Assembly: GCA_949987565.1 (NCBI GenBank)
Contig: OX465103.1
Location: 5,246,761-5,310,760 of the forward strand
DNA: 64,000 nucleotides
Direction of reading: 5' to 3'
Source: Luidia sarsii
Taxonomy: Eukaryota > Echinodermata > Asteroidea > Paxillosida > Luidiidae
Of the stretch, positions 1 through 10,800 are shown piece by piece. The translations under genes were made by a program, and so were the position numbers. The notes under the pieces are model-generated. The model saw only the letters and a program-made list of their open reading frames with translations. It was not told where the DNA came from and ran no database searches. The first letter of the stretch is position 1, and every line of letters begins with the position of its first letter.

Positions 1-98
1 TTGCCGCCAGGAATGTCCTTCTGGGAGCCGATCTTGTTGCCAAGGTTTCTGACTTTGGCCTGTCACGTGGCGAGGACGTGTACGTTCAGACATCGAAG
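1..98 (+). CDS. Tie-like kinase exon A (partial, catalytic loop to activation segment)
   Basis: The reading frame starts at base 3 and gives 32 residues, from AARNVLLG (end of the HRDLAARN catalytic loop, whose HRD lies just outside the window) through VSDFGLSRG to DVYVQTSK. The DFG aspartate for Mg2+ binding is present. It ends in phase 0 at a GTATAT donor (99-104). Confidence 0.85.
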
Positions 99-3000
99 GT
101 ATATAAAGTCCACTCTCTTATAGCTTTGCATGATCCTCTAGTAATGTACTCTGTAAGCCAGAGAATTGTGTGAGTCCGTCTTCATACATGTATAAGCTAG
201 TAGCTACACTATACAACAATCTAGTGTTGGACACAGAGCCTTGACTGATGACGTGTCAAGGGTCCAAGCTCATCACTGAGCGTGCATGTAATGTTCAAGG
301 TTTTCTGAAACTCGAAGATGTACCTACACCACAGCCATCCAGTATTGCACAAAGAGCCTTGCCTGATGTGCCCGATGTGCATCTTCAGGTTCAGCCAAAT
401 TAACAACCATGCAATCACGCCCGGTTTGTCGTCACACCACAATGGAAGCTGCAATCGTCGTTTTTATAGTAGCATACCCTTCGTTTCTGAGGGAGAATTT
501 CATAGCGACCACCGGCTGTTCGGAAGTTGGGCCAGGAGGCTGAGAGGAGCCCGGCATCATTGGGGCTAATTGGGCATGGAATCTGCAAGGAAGGATTCTG
601 TAAATACTATGTAATTTCTGCAATCTGTTCCTCTGATCTTTGCTTTTATAGCGCCGTGTGCCCGTTCGCTGGTTGGCCATCGAATCCTTAACTCGCAAAA
701 CCTACACTACCCAGAGTGACGTGTAAGTAAAGTTATTCATGAGGACGGATCGACGTAGACCCTTCACAATGTTTGCTTTTAATCACGTGGCTTCCGAACC
801 CCTTCTGTGCTTAAAACAGTCACATAACTGACACTGCTTGAAATACACAAAACTCAAAAGGCCCTTTTACGCAGCTGCCGTGGCCTCGCTATCATAATGA
901 CAGGAACCCTTTACATAATGTTACCAAGCAATAAGGGCCTGTTCTAAATTTTCGGTCTGAGGTAGATCAATTTGAATGAGACCTAATCGAGTTATATTGT
1001 TATAGCGGAGAGGTATCGGAACAGCTTCTTCCCTCGTTCTGCCGCCATCTGGAATTCCTTCCCGATTCTTGTTTCCCCCTGCCTACGATCTTGCCCCTTT
1101 TAAAAGGAATGTTTATTCCTACATCCAGCCTTCCTTGGTCCCTCTCTATCTCCTTCCATTAGCCCTTAATCATGAGTAGCTTTTTAGCCTTGTTTTGGGC
1201 GAATTTGCATACCCCAAAATACCAATAAGATTGGCTAATCTATTTGAAAGGGCTGAGAGGTCTGGACACTAGACGATCCACACGTGCTATGCAATAGTTC
1301 GCTGCATGCACTATGATACCATACAATACTGGCGAGTGTAATGTTGATACACGGTTAACCTTTCAACACCACACCAGCCAAGATAGATGACCATGAAAAG
1401 TCCTCACCTATATAATTATGCATGGGCTACGGCATATTTCACACCGCCATACGATGCATAGAAACTCTGCACATACGATGGATAACCCACGGCTAGTTGT
1501 GATAGGCCGTATATGGTTTCTGTGCATCACTTCTCGTCTGCTCATCGGTCGAAAGTAACCATGAGTTTGATGGAATGCGGGCGATTGGAAATAGTGCGCC
1601 CTCAAGAGTTTTGCAACGCGTTGGCCAATCACAATGCGCGGAATCGACCAAACGCACGTCATAAAAGGGTCGACAGATTGGCCAACGAATTTGAGGGCGC
1701 ACTATTGTGAATCGCCAGTCTTGACCACATGCGGTAAAGCACAGGTCGTTAAGCTATAGAGACTTGGGTCCACATCCCGACCCAGTCACATCTTCGTCGC
1801 TATTTTTTTGCAAACGGAGATTTCCTTTTAACCCTTTTTTTCGGTCGTGATTTTGTTCAACAATCACCAGGTGGTCATTTGGGATTCTCCTGTGGGAAAT
1901 TGCTTCCATCGGTGAGTGTGGGTTTTTGTGTGGTTTGTTTTATTTGGTATTTTGGGAGTTTTTTGACGAACGCGACAAAGCAAGTTAAACGAGTTCTTGG
2001 CGGATGTTGGACTGATCAGGCTCAGAATAAAAAAGTGACATTAAAGCCCCTACACAACATTGGTCGAGGTCAAAGAATAGCATCCATACGTTGTCCGATC
2101 CAACATGCGAAAATGCAGCATTCAACCCCGTACTGTTCCGAAAAATAGTTTAGATCTCGGTGAGACGTAAACGATTTATTTTACTCTTTTCTCCAAAAAT
2201 ACAACATTTTAGGCAGAAATATTTCAGTGCAAGGTTTTTACTATAACCATCTTCAAACTGTAGTTTCAAGTAAATCTGTGAACATTTCTGTTTTCCGATC
2301 TTACCAATGTTGTGTATAGGGGCTTTAAGGCAGCACCGTTAGCTTCAACGAATACTCATATAAGATAGAACAAAATGAAAACAAAATATTACGACTATGT
2401 TGCAAACTGCTTACTGAATTAATGACCGAAAGATGTACGTCTGAAAACTCCAACAGGCCTGACGTTTCGATCATAGCACGACCTTTCTCAAAGGCAGAAT
2501 GCTTTGAGGAAGTTTTTGCGTCAGGTAACTAATTTGTTTTTAAAATGTCACAAGCTGGTTCTACAAAGTAAAGACATTTGCATTTGGAGACGTTACTTTC
2601 TGTAGCCTTGGTAACGCCATGTGCGTTAACGTCATGCGGAGCGGTTCATCTGATCGAGAACCCGTTTTCTTGAATTTTTCTAAAGGTGGTACTCCCTACC
2701 CTTCCATAAAGACGATGTCCCTGGTAGCCCGCCTAATGGACGGATATCGTATGTCCAAGCCTAGTAACTGTGACGACGAGATGTAAGACTCATATTCGCT
2801 TGTATAAAATCGTCTTAAGCTTTGTTGCTTACGAAACACATTCGCTTGCATTCTCGTATTGTAGTCTGATGCAAGAGCGATAGCTCGTGCGCACGATACG
2901 CAGTGAGCCATGCACACAACGTACGATCCGCATAGCTTACGAGCCTGTCTCAATATTTATGCAAATTGTATGCATTGAGCCCAAAACGAGGCTATGGGCG

Positions 3001-4422
3001 ATAGATTTTCAAGATGGCTGTAAATTCAAGGGACCTTACCGTTGTTCCTAAGACTCGATTGAGGTTTTGTTGACTAATACAATGGGATCAAAACGATCAA
3101 AATGATCAAATGATCAAAACGTGAACGGGAACAACAATTAATCTTGGGAATCTAGCGCCCATAGCCTCGCTTTCAGTACGATGCATACAATTTGCATACA
3201 TATTATGAACGGCCTATAGCGGGTCGTATAGGTACGACATTTCAAGTCATACACATGTATCTGTAAGATATCACTCATGCAGTCACGCGTATAACAATGT
3301 TTTTCACAGCTTCGTAAATACTAAAAAAGCAAACCGGAAATAAGCCAAGAAAGCCAAAAGGAAGTACCTTGAGATGCTAGAACTTGTTAATTACCTTATA
3401 ATAGTCTTCATGGTTCTGTTACTGTGATGGAAATGCATCGGCAAACCTTGAGAGCAAAATGTACGCTCTATCGAAACCCACCAAGGGGTCTGAACAATTC
3501 ATGTGGACTCGGTTGTCTTATCCTACGCGCAACTCAAGCTACGCAGCGACCGGAATGAAGAATGAAAGGGGAAGGGGACCTCAGCTAATCATTGCGACTA
3601 TTATGTTGAGGGTGATTGGTGGGCCCTATTGGCTGGTATCCTTGCAGATATGCTCTCATGATGCGATGCTGGGAGGCGGACCCTGACGCACGACCTTCGT
3701 TCCGGGAGCTGGTGACCACCCTGACCGAAATGGGCAAAGAAATAAGCATCGTGAGTGCTCTTAATTCATCAAAATATACAATAATACTTTATCAAAATGT
3801 GTAATACTATTCTATGAAATGTTACTCAATTGCCAATCATATAGAATAATTTTTATACAGTTACATTTACATCTATTTCAATGCTGTCATCATATATAGG
3901 GTAACCAAGCATGTACAAATTACAAGAATATTTTTCTTGTAATTTGTACTCTGCTGGGTTACTCTATATTAATTACAGCATTAATTACAGCATTGAAATA
4001 GATGTACATGTAAATGTAAATGTATAAAAATTATTCCATATTAATTATTAGGCTACGTTCAGCAAAGGTTTACATCCGATGACGCTTGATACACCCGTGG
4101 AAATATAATGATATAAAATTAATGCAATAATCCAACAAACATTCAGAAATGTACGTCTTTTGGGTGATTTGGTAACATTCTATAATAATTATGATTAATG
4201 GTTCAAAATTCCATGTTTCTTTGTTTCATTATTCATCATCACGTTCGAATGGCACATGTTTCAATTATTCATGTGCTTATTAGCTTCGTAATTCGCATTT
4301 TAAAGGTGTTTAATAATGATTAAGATCGTCTGTTTTCTTGCCTATTGCAGACGTATATGTCCGTTGATCGTGACCACTACGAGAATTTCTGCGTCATTCG
4401 GCCGGAATTGGATGACAACTAA
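1..4422 (+). CDS. Tie-like receptor tyrosine kinase, 3' half of kinase domain and tail (5' truncated, six exons)
   Basis: Six exons (3-98, 652-722, 1871-1911, 2686-2782, 3648-3750, 4351-4422) join with matching phases into 159 codons plus a TAA stop. The gene begins upstream of the window. Visible kinase landmarks are, in order: AARN of the catalytic loop, DFG with a following LSRG, an activation-segment tyrosine (DVYVQTSK), the [13 protein letters not shown]+1/APE-equivalent region, [36 protein letters not shown] and [12 protein letters not shown]. By recollection of the family, the SRG.DVYV stretch, the GYRM.KP.NCDDE stretch and the short tail with Y at two spaced sites resemble Tie receptors more than MET, FGFR or Ror. 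The expected role is a plasma-membrane receptor that phosphorylates tyrosines; the extracellular part is outside the window, so the ligand class cannot be inferred. No frameshift or lost catalytic residue is seen. The main alternative is another lineage-specific RTK with a Tie-like kinase. Confidence 0.85.
99..651 (+). other. Tie-like gene intron A-B; no further feature seen
   Basis: The 553-bp intron runs from GTATAT to TTTTATAG. Two weakly similar short blocks (near 230-260 and 345-375, each with AGAGCCTTG followed by CTGATG) lie in it. No gene or clear element is seen. Confidence 0.6.
652..722 (+). CDS. Tie-like kinase exon B (P+1 loop)
   Basis: It follows a TTTTATAG acceptor and encodes [20 protein letters not shown] then QSD, ending with the first two bases of a valine codon before GTAAGT. 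WLAIESL replaces the common WMA(P/L)E(A/S)L of receptor kinases. The split Val codon is completed by exon C. Confidence 0.88.
1580..1716. repeat. MITE-like inverted repeat, ~40-bp arms
   Basis: The left arm starts GGCGATTGG and includes AATAGTGCGCCCTCAA and GTTGGCCAATC. The right arm is its near-exact reverse complement, ending at 1716. Arms of about 40 bp enclose a short centre. It lies in the intron before exon C of the Tie-like gene. The rest of that intron (723-1579 and 1717-1870) shows nothing further. Confidence 0.7.
1871..1911 (+). CDS. Tie-like kinase exon C (41-bp micro-exon)
   Basis: This 41-bp exon completes V, then reads [13 protein letters not shown] and the first base of a Gly codon, between a CACCAG acceptor and a GTGAGT donor. 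Its small size makes it easy for gene finders to miss, but both phases match its neighbours exactly and SDVWSFG is a kinase subdomain IX signature. Confidence 0.88.
2041..2328. mobile_element. MITE with TTAA target duplication (copy 1, internally deleted)
   Basis: TTAA (2041-2044 and 2325-2328) flanks a 280-bp element. Its termini are inverted copies of AGCCCCTACACAACATTGGT, with one 2-bp insertion on the right. A second copy lies at 48287-48656. This copy lacks about 80 bp present in the other, between the CCAACAT and GCGAAAATGCAGCATTC blocks. TTAA duplication points to a piggyBac-type or other TTAA-specific transposase (family knowledge). No coding capacity. It sits in the intron before exon D of the Tie-like gene. 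Confidence 0.85.
2397..2540. repeat. Palindromic interspersed repeat (GCAAACTGCTTACTGAC / GACGTTTCGATCCTAGCAGG family)
   Basis: The left module TGTTGCAAACTGCTTACTGA is followed by GGCCTGACGTTTCGATC and CCTTTCTCAAAGGCAGAATG, then a degenerate inverted partner (CTTTGAGGAAG...GCGTCAGG). It is the first of a family recurring roughly every 5 kb through the window. Confidence 0.75.
2686..2782 (+). CDS. Tie-like kinase exon D (GTPYP to CDDE)
   Basis: The acceptor is TTTTTCTAAAG. The exon completes Gly, then encodes [25 protein letters not shown] and SNCDDE, plus two bases of an Ile codon before GTAAGA. NCDDE before IY is a Tie-like feature. Confidence 0.88.
2952..3210. repeat. MITE-like element with ~55-bp inverted termini
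   Basis: The left end (GCAAATTGTATGCAT ... GAGGCTATGGGCG) is mirrored at the right (CGCCCATAGCCTCG ... ATGCATACAATTTGC). Between them lie several GATCAAAA repeats. It lies between exons D and E of the Tie-like gene. It is non-coding. Confidence 0.75.
3648..3750 (+). CDS. Tie-like kinase exon E (end of kinase domain)
   Basis: After TCCTTGCAG the exon completes Ile and encodes [18 protein letters not shown], then [16 protein letters not shown]. It contains the CW...RPSF motif of kinase subdomain XI with its arginine. It ends in phase 0 at GTGAGT. Confidence 0.9.
3842..4037. repeat. Long near-perfect hairpin in Tie-like gene intron
   Basis: Arms of about 90 bp meet at a 5-base loop near 3929-3933 (TACAAGAA / TTCTTGTA at the tip, GAATAATTTTTATAC at the base). 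The transcribed intron could fold into one long stem. It may be a fold-back MITE or a source of double-stranded RNA; no conserved small-RNA sequence is recognised. Confidence 0.75.
4351..4422 (+). CDS. Tie-like kinase terminal exon (cytoplasmic tail and stop)
   Basis: After CTATTGCAG the exon encodes [18 protein letters not shown], then ELDDN and TAA. The two tyrosines (TYMSV and HYENF) occupy positions like those in the Tie tail and could be SH2 docking sites; Y-E-N-F has the Grb2-like Y-x-N pattern. This is inference from motif shape only. Confidence 0.87.
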   Translation, partial: TYMSVDRDHYENFCVIRPELDDN

Positions 4423-4551
4423 GACCCGGCGTATCACTGTACACTCTCCTGATGCAATGCTTGAATACGACAGTGTTTAATGCGATAGGATTGAAACGTT
4501 AGACCTTCTAAAATTATCTGAAAAACCCTGCTAACCTGGATAAAAAAATCA

Positions 4552-4557
4552 ATTAAA
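4552..4557 (+). terminator. Putative polyadenylation signal ATTAAA of Tie-like gene
   Basis: ATTAAA, the commonest variant of AATAAA, lies 130 bp after the stop at 4422, and T-rich sequence follows near 4640. No AATAAA is closer. Position and motif only. Confidence 0.4.
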
Positions 4558-5464
4558 CTTGTACTATTGGTAAGTACTATAACTGACTGTTCATAGACTC
4601 TTAGATTTTATATGCAATTATTGTGCAGGTATGTGATGATTTTTTTTTTATCTAACATCGTGTTTTATCATTAACAGATTTCCACAATTTGGTGATAGTT
4701 TAAAATAACTGTATACATTTCGTTATGATTTACTATCGTTATTAGATAAGCTGTAGATATTAGTTCTATCACATTGATATAATTATATGATATAAGGTAG
4801 ACATGCATTTATCAATAGAGGTGTTTGCACCTAATGAACCATCTAAAATAACACATTAAGTAAGAATTAGATTGTACCAACAAAGCTTTTAGACGTCACA
4901 ATAATTACATAGTGAATTAATTACCTTTGATTTCGAATCTACGCTATTAGCAACAGTACTTACGATTCGGTAGTTTGCTTTTCAAATGAAAGGAATCACA
5001 ACAAATGCAGCGTGATATTTGTGACCCGGCACAACGACATGAGAAATATCCCACCAAAACACTTTTTGAGTAAACAACGCCTGAAGTTAAAGTATCTTCA
5101 CAATTCGATTACAAATCAATTTTCTTTTATTTGTATTTTTGGACATTTTAAGTATTAGAGGATATTATATTTTGATATCATTTGAAAGCTAATGGTATAC
5201 TCTTTCACATCCTCAAAAAACCTCAAAATCTCAAAATTGGGGTTATTCCTCATTATGCTGTGCCTGGTCACATTTGGATAGAATGATTCACTGTACTGTC
5301 CGTTATATGCCTCATGGCATGCAGGGTAGCAACGATGGTCTTTCTCGATCCGTTGGCCATTATGGGCTAAACTCTGGAGTCTGGACGTTATTAATTTTTT
5401 CCCTACAGTCATGCAGCCTCATACTCAAAGTCTTAATTCATTTCATTTCATCTCATCACCGATT
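4558..5464. other. Intergenic, AT-rich, nothing recognised
   Basis: AT-rich sequence between the Tie-like gene and ST7 with no supported ORF, RNA gene or clear repeat. Confidence 0.5.
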
Positions 5465-5582
5465 ACGATCCTAGCATGACCTTTCTCAAAGGCGGAAGTC
5501 TGAATCTGTCTTTGAGAAAGGTCCTGCTAGAATTTCAAACGTCAGGTCATTATTTTATAGTCAGTAAGCAATTTGAAACATG
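5465..5582. repeat. Palindromic interspersed repeat, both arms
   Basis: CGATCCTAGCATGACC and CTTTCTCAAAGGC on the left are mirrored by CTTTGAGAAAGGTCCTGCTAG, CAAACGTCAGG, then GTCAGTAAGCA on the right. The GCAAACTGC outer module is present only at the right end. Confidence 0.75.
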
Positions 5583-6489
5583 TTTTTATATAATCAAGAT
5601 ATGAAAAAACGTCTAAAGAAGACGTACAGGCTTCGTAGCACTTCGTCTTTTACAAAGCCCTTAAAAGTCATGTTAAATCTGGAAAAGATCGTGGAAAGTC
5701 ATGAAATAACAAAATGATGATTAAATGAGCATAGCGGCTCTGTATACTTGAGCAAATGCACAATTAAGGCACGGTTTCACTTTTGAAAGGGCGAGGGACG
5801 TATTAAGTCGTGAACCCCAAACACGACGGGTGGCGCTCTCCCCTCCGACCCTTAAACTGAACAACTATTGGTCGCGCTTGACTTATATAATTATCTGCTT
5901 GAATCGAGTGGTCATAATTTTATATCCACGGTTATCGATGTGAAGAAATCTAGTACGGCAATTCGAACATAGATCTGCGCATGAGCGACGACCTGCAAGA
6001 CCCGGGGACCCCGTACATTTCAAATGGCGTTCTAACCCTAACCTTAACCCTTTGTGTATACATTGAACGTAAGCGTGTACCCCCACTCAGTTTCGCAGTC
6101 AAAAGTAGATTGAATAATAATTGAATAAAAATTGAATAAAAATATTTCTGCCCGCATCCGAACACGATTGGCTACGACTTCAGGTTACAAGCGAGTCTAC
6201 GGAGGCCACTACTACTGAGCCGCTAACCATTATTTTTTACATAGTCTTACATGTCGTGAGGGCATATTAAATTTTGTGTACAATTATATGTACATGTACA
6301 TGTGTATTGCCAGAGTTTGCGTCTCAGGTTGGTCGGCGGTGCAAGCAATGACGTCAGGAACAATAAAATGAGATCCGAACGGGGGTTTTCTCGTGGTATA
6401 TAGAATGCTCCGTTTGTTGATTATTGGGGAGGCCCGTATCTTGTTAGGTCAGAGCACCGGTACGTAACATCTAAAATCAATACGAAAAC
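5583..6489. other. Intergenic, no gene; one short ACATGT run
   Basis: No supported coding sequence. A small ACATGT run lies near 6289-6303. Confidence 0.5.
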
Positions 6490-6625
6490 GGTTGCAAACT
6501 GCTCACTGACTAAAATGACCTGGAGTACTTTAATTCCTGCCCCTGAGCCGACGGTCTATTTTTGTCCTTGTCAATTTGCCTTTGAGAAAGCCTCCTGCTA
6601 GGATCGAAACGTCAGGCCCTCTAAT
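6490..6625. repeat. Palindromic interspersed repeat, half copy
   Basis: GGTTGCAAACTGCTCACTGA, CTAAAATGACC, then GCCTTTGAGAAAG and GCTAGGATCGAAACGTCAGG on the + strand. The inverted left core is missing. Confidence 0.75.
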
Positions 6626-6782
6626 TTTTGTGATCTAAAATTCGGTAAAGCAGTTCCTACGTTTGATTTAAATGTCGAACCAATGTCCACAAAATATATT
6701 GCCCGATGTCGTGGTACAGGTCGAGTGCACACCAACATTATGGCCGGCTCTGCCAAGCGTGAGGTGTGCACCCACAACCTTT

Positions 6783-7073
6783 GTAATAATTGGTCTTTAA
6801 GTGGAGGCTAATTAATTGAAAGAATATCAGAATATAATGAATTGTGTGCTCAATTGTTCAGGCGTTTATATTCGGGTTTTAAAATAATGTTACACTATGG
6901 CCTGTGGAAGCAGTCGTACGTCTCCGCCGCCGACATCGATAGTACAGCAGGGATTGGTAAGGTTGCACAGGGGTGCAGCACACAAAATCCATCCAAGATG
7001 GCTCCGCCGAGCTGATTATCATAAAGTGTGTACACCTTTTATTTAATAAGGGGTCTTTGGAGGCTAATTAACT
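6783..7073. repeat. Short degenerate direct repeats
   Basis: A block containing GGTCTTT and GGAGGCTAATTAA near 6790-6818 recurs near 7046-7073. The spacing of about 255 bp suggests an old duplication or two copies of one element. No gene. Confidence 0.45.
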
Positions 7074-7429
7074 GATACATTGTAGAATAAGTGAAACCTA
7101 AGAGAACCTGGGGGTTCACTCATCAATTTGGTATGTAATTTGGACCATATTTGGCTTTAAATGTGGTCCTATTTGGCTGTGGAAGTGGATAGGGTCCATC
7201 CCAAAATCCTTGCAGAAATTAGGCTTGGACGGCTACACATTTTTGGGGTGTTTTTTCTGGGGGTAATTAGCAAAAAATCTAATGGGCTAAGGGCACTAAA
7301 ATTGAAAAGATTCTGAGCGATGAAGATCCAAACTACAATTTTAAGTATAGCTACCAGAACTGAGAGACTTTTGGGCATGGGATAATTGGCTTTGAAAGAG
7401 AGTGTTTTTGTACAGTGTTTAGTGGGAGC

Positions 7430-7654
7430 TCGATTTAGTGTTCTGCACCCACAGTGACAAAGATTGGCGCCCTCTGTCGTCCATTTCTCTTGGAGGAAGT
7501 CTCGCGGGGTTCGAGCTCACCTGGCTTCCACGAGTCCATTGGAAGCCGCACACTGGCGCAGCCACTTCCCATTGAACCGCGTGCTAAGGCCAGCCGTAGC
7601 CAGACGATTCAGTGCCCGGCCGTAGTTACTTCAGTGGAGTAGGGAAAACATAAG
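7430..7654 (+). promoter_or_regulatory. Probable ST7 promoter / 5' UTR region
   Basis: This stretch before the ST7 start codon is richer in C, G and CpG than its AT-rich surroundings. It includes GTCTCGCGGGG, resembling part of the TCTCGCGAGA promoter element, and has no TATA box. The start ATG at 7655 has A at -3 and G at +4 (favourable Kozak context). The transcription start is not resolvable by eye. Confidence 0.45.
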
Positions 7655-7805
7655 ATGGCGGTCGAGAGTAGTAACACAACAGAGAAGTTGAAGGGTGTTT
7701 TGAATTGGATCTGGACCTACCTGGGCGCCATCTGGTTTTTCCTGGTCGTCTTTCTCATCTACGTTCTTCGGACGCCTCTGAAGCTCAGCGAGAATATGAA
7801 TCTTG
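7655..7805 (+). CDS. ST7: ST7 exon 1 (start codon, first membrane segment)
   Basis: It encodes residues 1-50 plus one base. [16 protein letters not shown] leads into [12 protein letters not shown] and the hydrophobic LVVFLIYVL, a single membrane span, followed by basic [12 protein letters not shown]. The N-T-T near residue 7 is a potential N-glycosylation sequon close to the membrane. The donor is G|GTGAGT. The start was chosen because it matches the known ST7 N-terminus in length and sequence. Confidence 0.93.
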
Positions 7806-10800
7806 GTGAGTAGCGGACAAGCGCTGGTCTGCAAATCGGAAATGTTTGCAGGCAACTCGCTCGACATGTTGTTGTAGTTCAGTGTACTGCCTGGCTTGTA
7901 CCCATGCTTGTAGTTGTACTCAGTACAACTTGTACTTTGTAGTTGTACTTGTAAGTTGACGTCCGAGTAACTTGGACCCGACAAGTCACCCTTTTTTATC
8001 GAATTTTGAAATTTTGAGATTCGGGTGACTACTAACTAACTCGTTAGAAGAGTTAGGGTCCGACATTACATATATTTAATTATTTGGAAGTAAATATTAA
8101 AAACAAAACTGTTGCAAACTACTCACTGACTAAAATAGTAAAATCACCCGCAATATTTACATAAATCTCAAAAGTTAGAGGGCCTGACGTTTCAATCCTT
8201 GCAGTAGCAACTAGTAAGTAGTACATGTAGCAGGAACTTTCCTAAAGCCTTTAAAGGCCTTTAACTATATATAGAAAGGTCCTGAACTCCTGATACAGTG
8301 ATACTGATGTGATGATAGGATCGAAACTTCAGGCCCTCTAACGTTTAAGAGCTACATATTTCATAAGTTACAATATAGAGTAGGCCTGACTACACACCTT
8401 TTGTCTGAAACAACAGACATAATAATAAAACTCAGTCATAGCAAAAATGATTAAATGTTGGCATGTTTACAAGTAAGACAGTAGTTACTCTTGTCGGTAC
8501 AGGTATTCATGTTCACTGGTTCAGTGGTTGTGTTTGACCATGGATGCTTTGACTAAAGCCGTGTTCGCACTGGAGTTGTGTTTGCTTCCATTGGAAGTTT
8601 ACCCACGGGTAACCTTCCAATGAGTAAGTATTACCTGTGTCCTTACTTGGATTAACGACGTGGGTAGATAACCAAGTTGCGTCAGCACTGGCCTTTGGCT
8701 CAGTTAAACTTACCTGGTCAATTCAACTGGGTGGAAGTCGGTTGGTAAATTTTCCCCTTCGAGGGAGGAAAACTTCCTGGGCTGTCCGCACTGGATTTAA
8801 TAATTATGGTCAAGTTACCCATTTGCTCAGTTAGTTTCCCCAAAAATGTCCACTGCTGACAGGGCTTATGACTCTGCTCTGTGTGAGTATGACTGTGATT
8901 TGAAGGTATTCAATGAGTTGAATTATTTGCCTGAGTTGATAAACTGTACGACTATGACTATGAAGTATGATTATTACACTGTACATATGTTTAATTATGA
9001 TGCATGTGCCAGAACAATCCTTGTAAGCTGTATACACATGTACATGTATACATGTAGATGTTCATTGTACTTGTAGGTACCCGTTACATACATGTAATGT
9101 ACATGTACATGTGTATAACATATGTAGGACGTGTACATGTACATGTACTGTAGTGTATGTGAGTTTGCTTACAGTTTGCAAAAGTTAACCGATTTATGTA
9201 CTGTACATGCACATGAAACATGTACATGTAGCATGGGCTGTTTCGGTTTATAAATACATACGTACATGTACATTAGCCATACAGTGTAGGTTCATCAGTC
9301 ATAACTATGACCATAACTGGCCCAGTTAACTGTAGCAGTTAGTTAAACCTTAAATTTTAATTTCTCTTTTAAAAATATTTGATATTTTGATATTTAAAAA
9401 AAAAATATTTTGATAATTTATAAAATAAATTTGATATTTGTTTGATATTTTTATTTTCAGTTTCTCAATGCGATGTGGCATATGACTAGTACTGAATATT
9501 TTATACAAATTATTGATGAAAATATACACACTGCCATGTTATAATGCTAATTGCTACTGCCAGCAGATTTCTGTAGGAAAACAAACAACAGAATAAAGTG
9601 AAGGAACACTGTGAAAATAGCGAAGGGAATTTGACTCGACTGGGTCCTGAAGTTGACCTGATAACTCTGGCTGAACGTACATGTACAGTGTACCAGCATT
9701 TTACCTGCCAAGCTGTCAAGCCCTTAGGTGGCGGCCTTCCCAAAGCAAAAGGTGAGGTATGTTTGCCAGGGTGGGGGCGCCACGCCAGTCAAAAGCATTC
9801 AACTGGTCATTAATTGCCGCATATCACCGGGGATCCATTCTCACTTTGATATCGAACAACCGTTAAATGTGAACCCTGGCTATAGCCGTTGGGGGATTAC
9901 ACAAAGTGGATGCAGCTTTTTGAAACTTTATTTTCATTTCAAAACAACCCCCACCCCCCCAAAAAATGAACTGACAAGGAATCCTGTTTGATCAATATAC
10001 ATACATGTACATGTCGTGCAGATACTTCTAGAAGATCCTAGTCTCACCAAATGCTCATTGCTCTTTACTGTCTATCAAATGATTTACTGGATGAGTTTTT
10101 ATTTACACGTACATGTAGGCTAATGGAATGAGTTAAGTTTCACTCATTTTTGGCCACGGAAATCATCTCATTTCCCTAAATGTGGGTATATTTTTGAGTA
10201 ATCAAAGAACAACTGCTGAGTGCAAATTTGTCTTTGGTCCTCAATCAAAATTCATAGATTGAATGATAAGGACATGTACACGTGTACTTACAGCAGTGTG
10301 TGCCAAGGGATCAAGGCCCTGATGCACATGTACATGATCAGTTCTGAAAAAATAGTCGTGTTGCCAAGGCTACTCACTTTCTGAACTACCAAATCCTTCT
10401 TGTGATGAAAAGGGGAATGCTGCAAACAAATTTGTATACATAATATGTAGTTTCTGTGCTGTGTATCATAGAATTACAGTACATACTGTACATATGAAAC
10501 AAACAACAAAGCATGCTACAGTGCATGTATTTAGCAGTTTTTACCGGTTACAAGAAGTGGAAATTATAAATGGAACTATGGAGAAAAGTGCTGTTATTAT
10601 GGGTGACAGTTGGTGTGTTGATAGTGTGCGACTGAGTGTGGTGAGGTACACATGTACATGTATACATGTACGTGTACATGTACTGGTAGACTACGCCCAT
10701 TCAGTGTCTGAGAGTGTTATAATGGAACATTCAGACCAGAACAGTTTTTACAATGTACATGTACACATGTGGTAATGTGTATCATGGTCAATCATGCGTA

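Noticed and set aside
7454..7642. 62-codon frame just upstream of ST7
   Set aside because: It begins at GTG rather than ATG and lies in the probable 5' UTR/promoter; no protein similarity.
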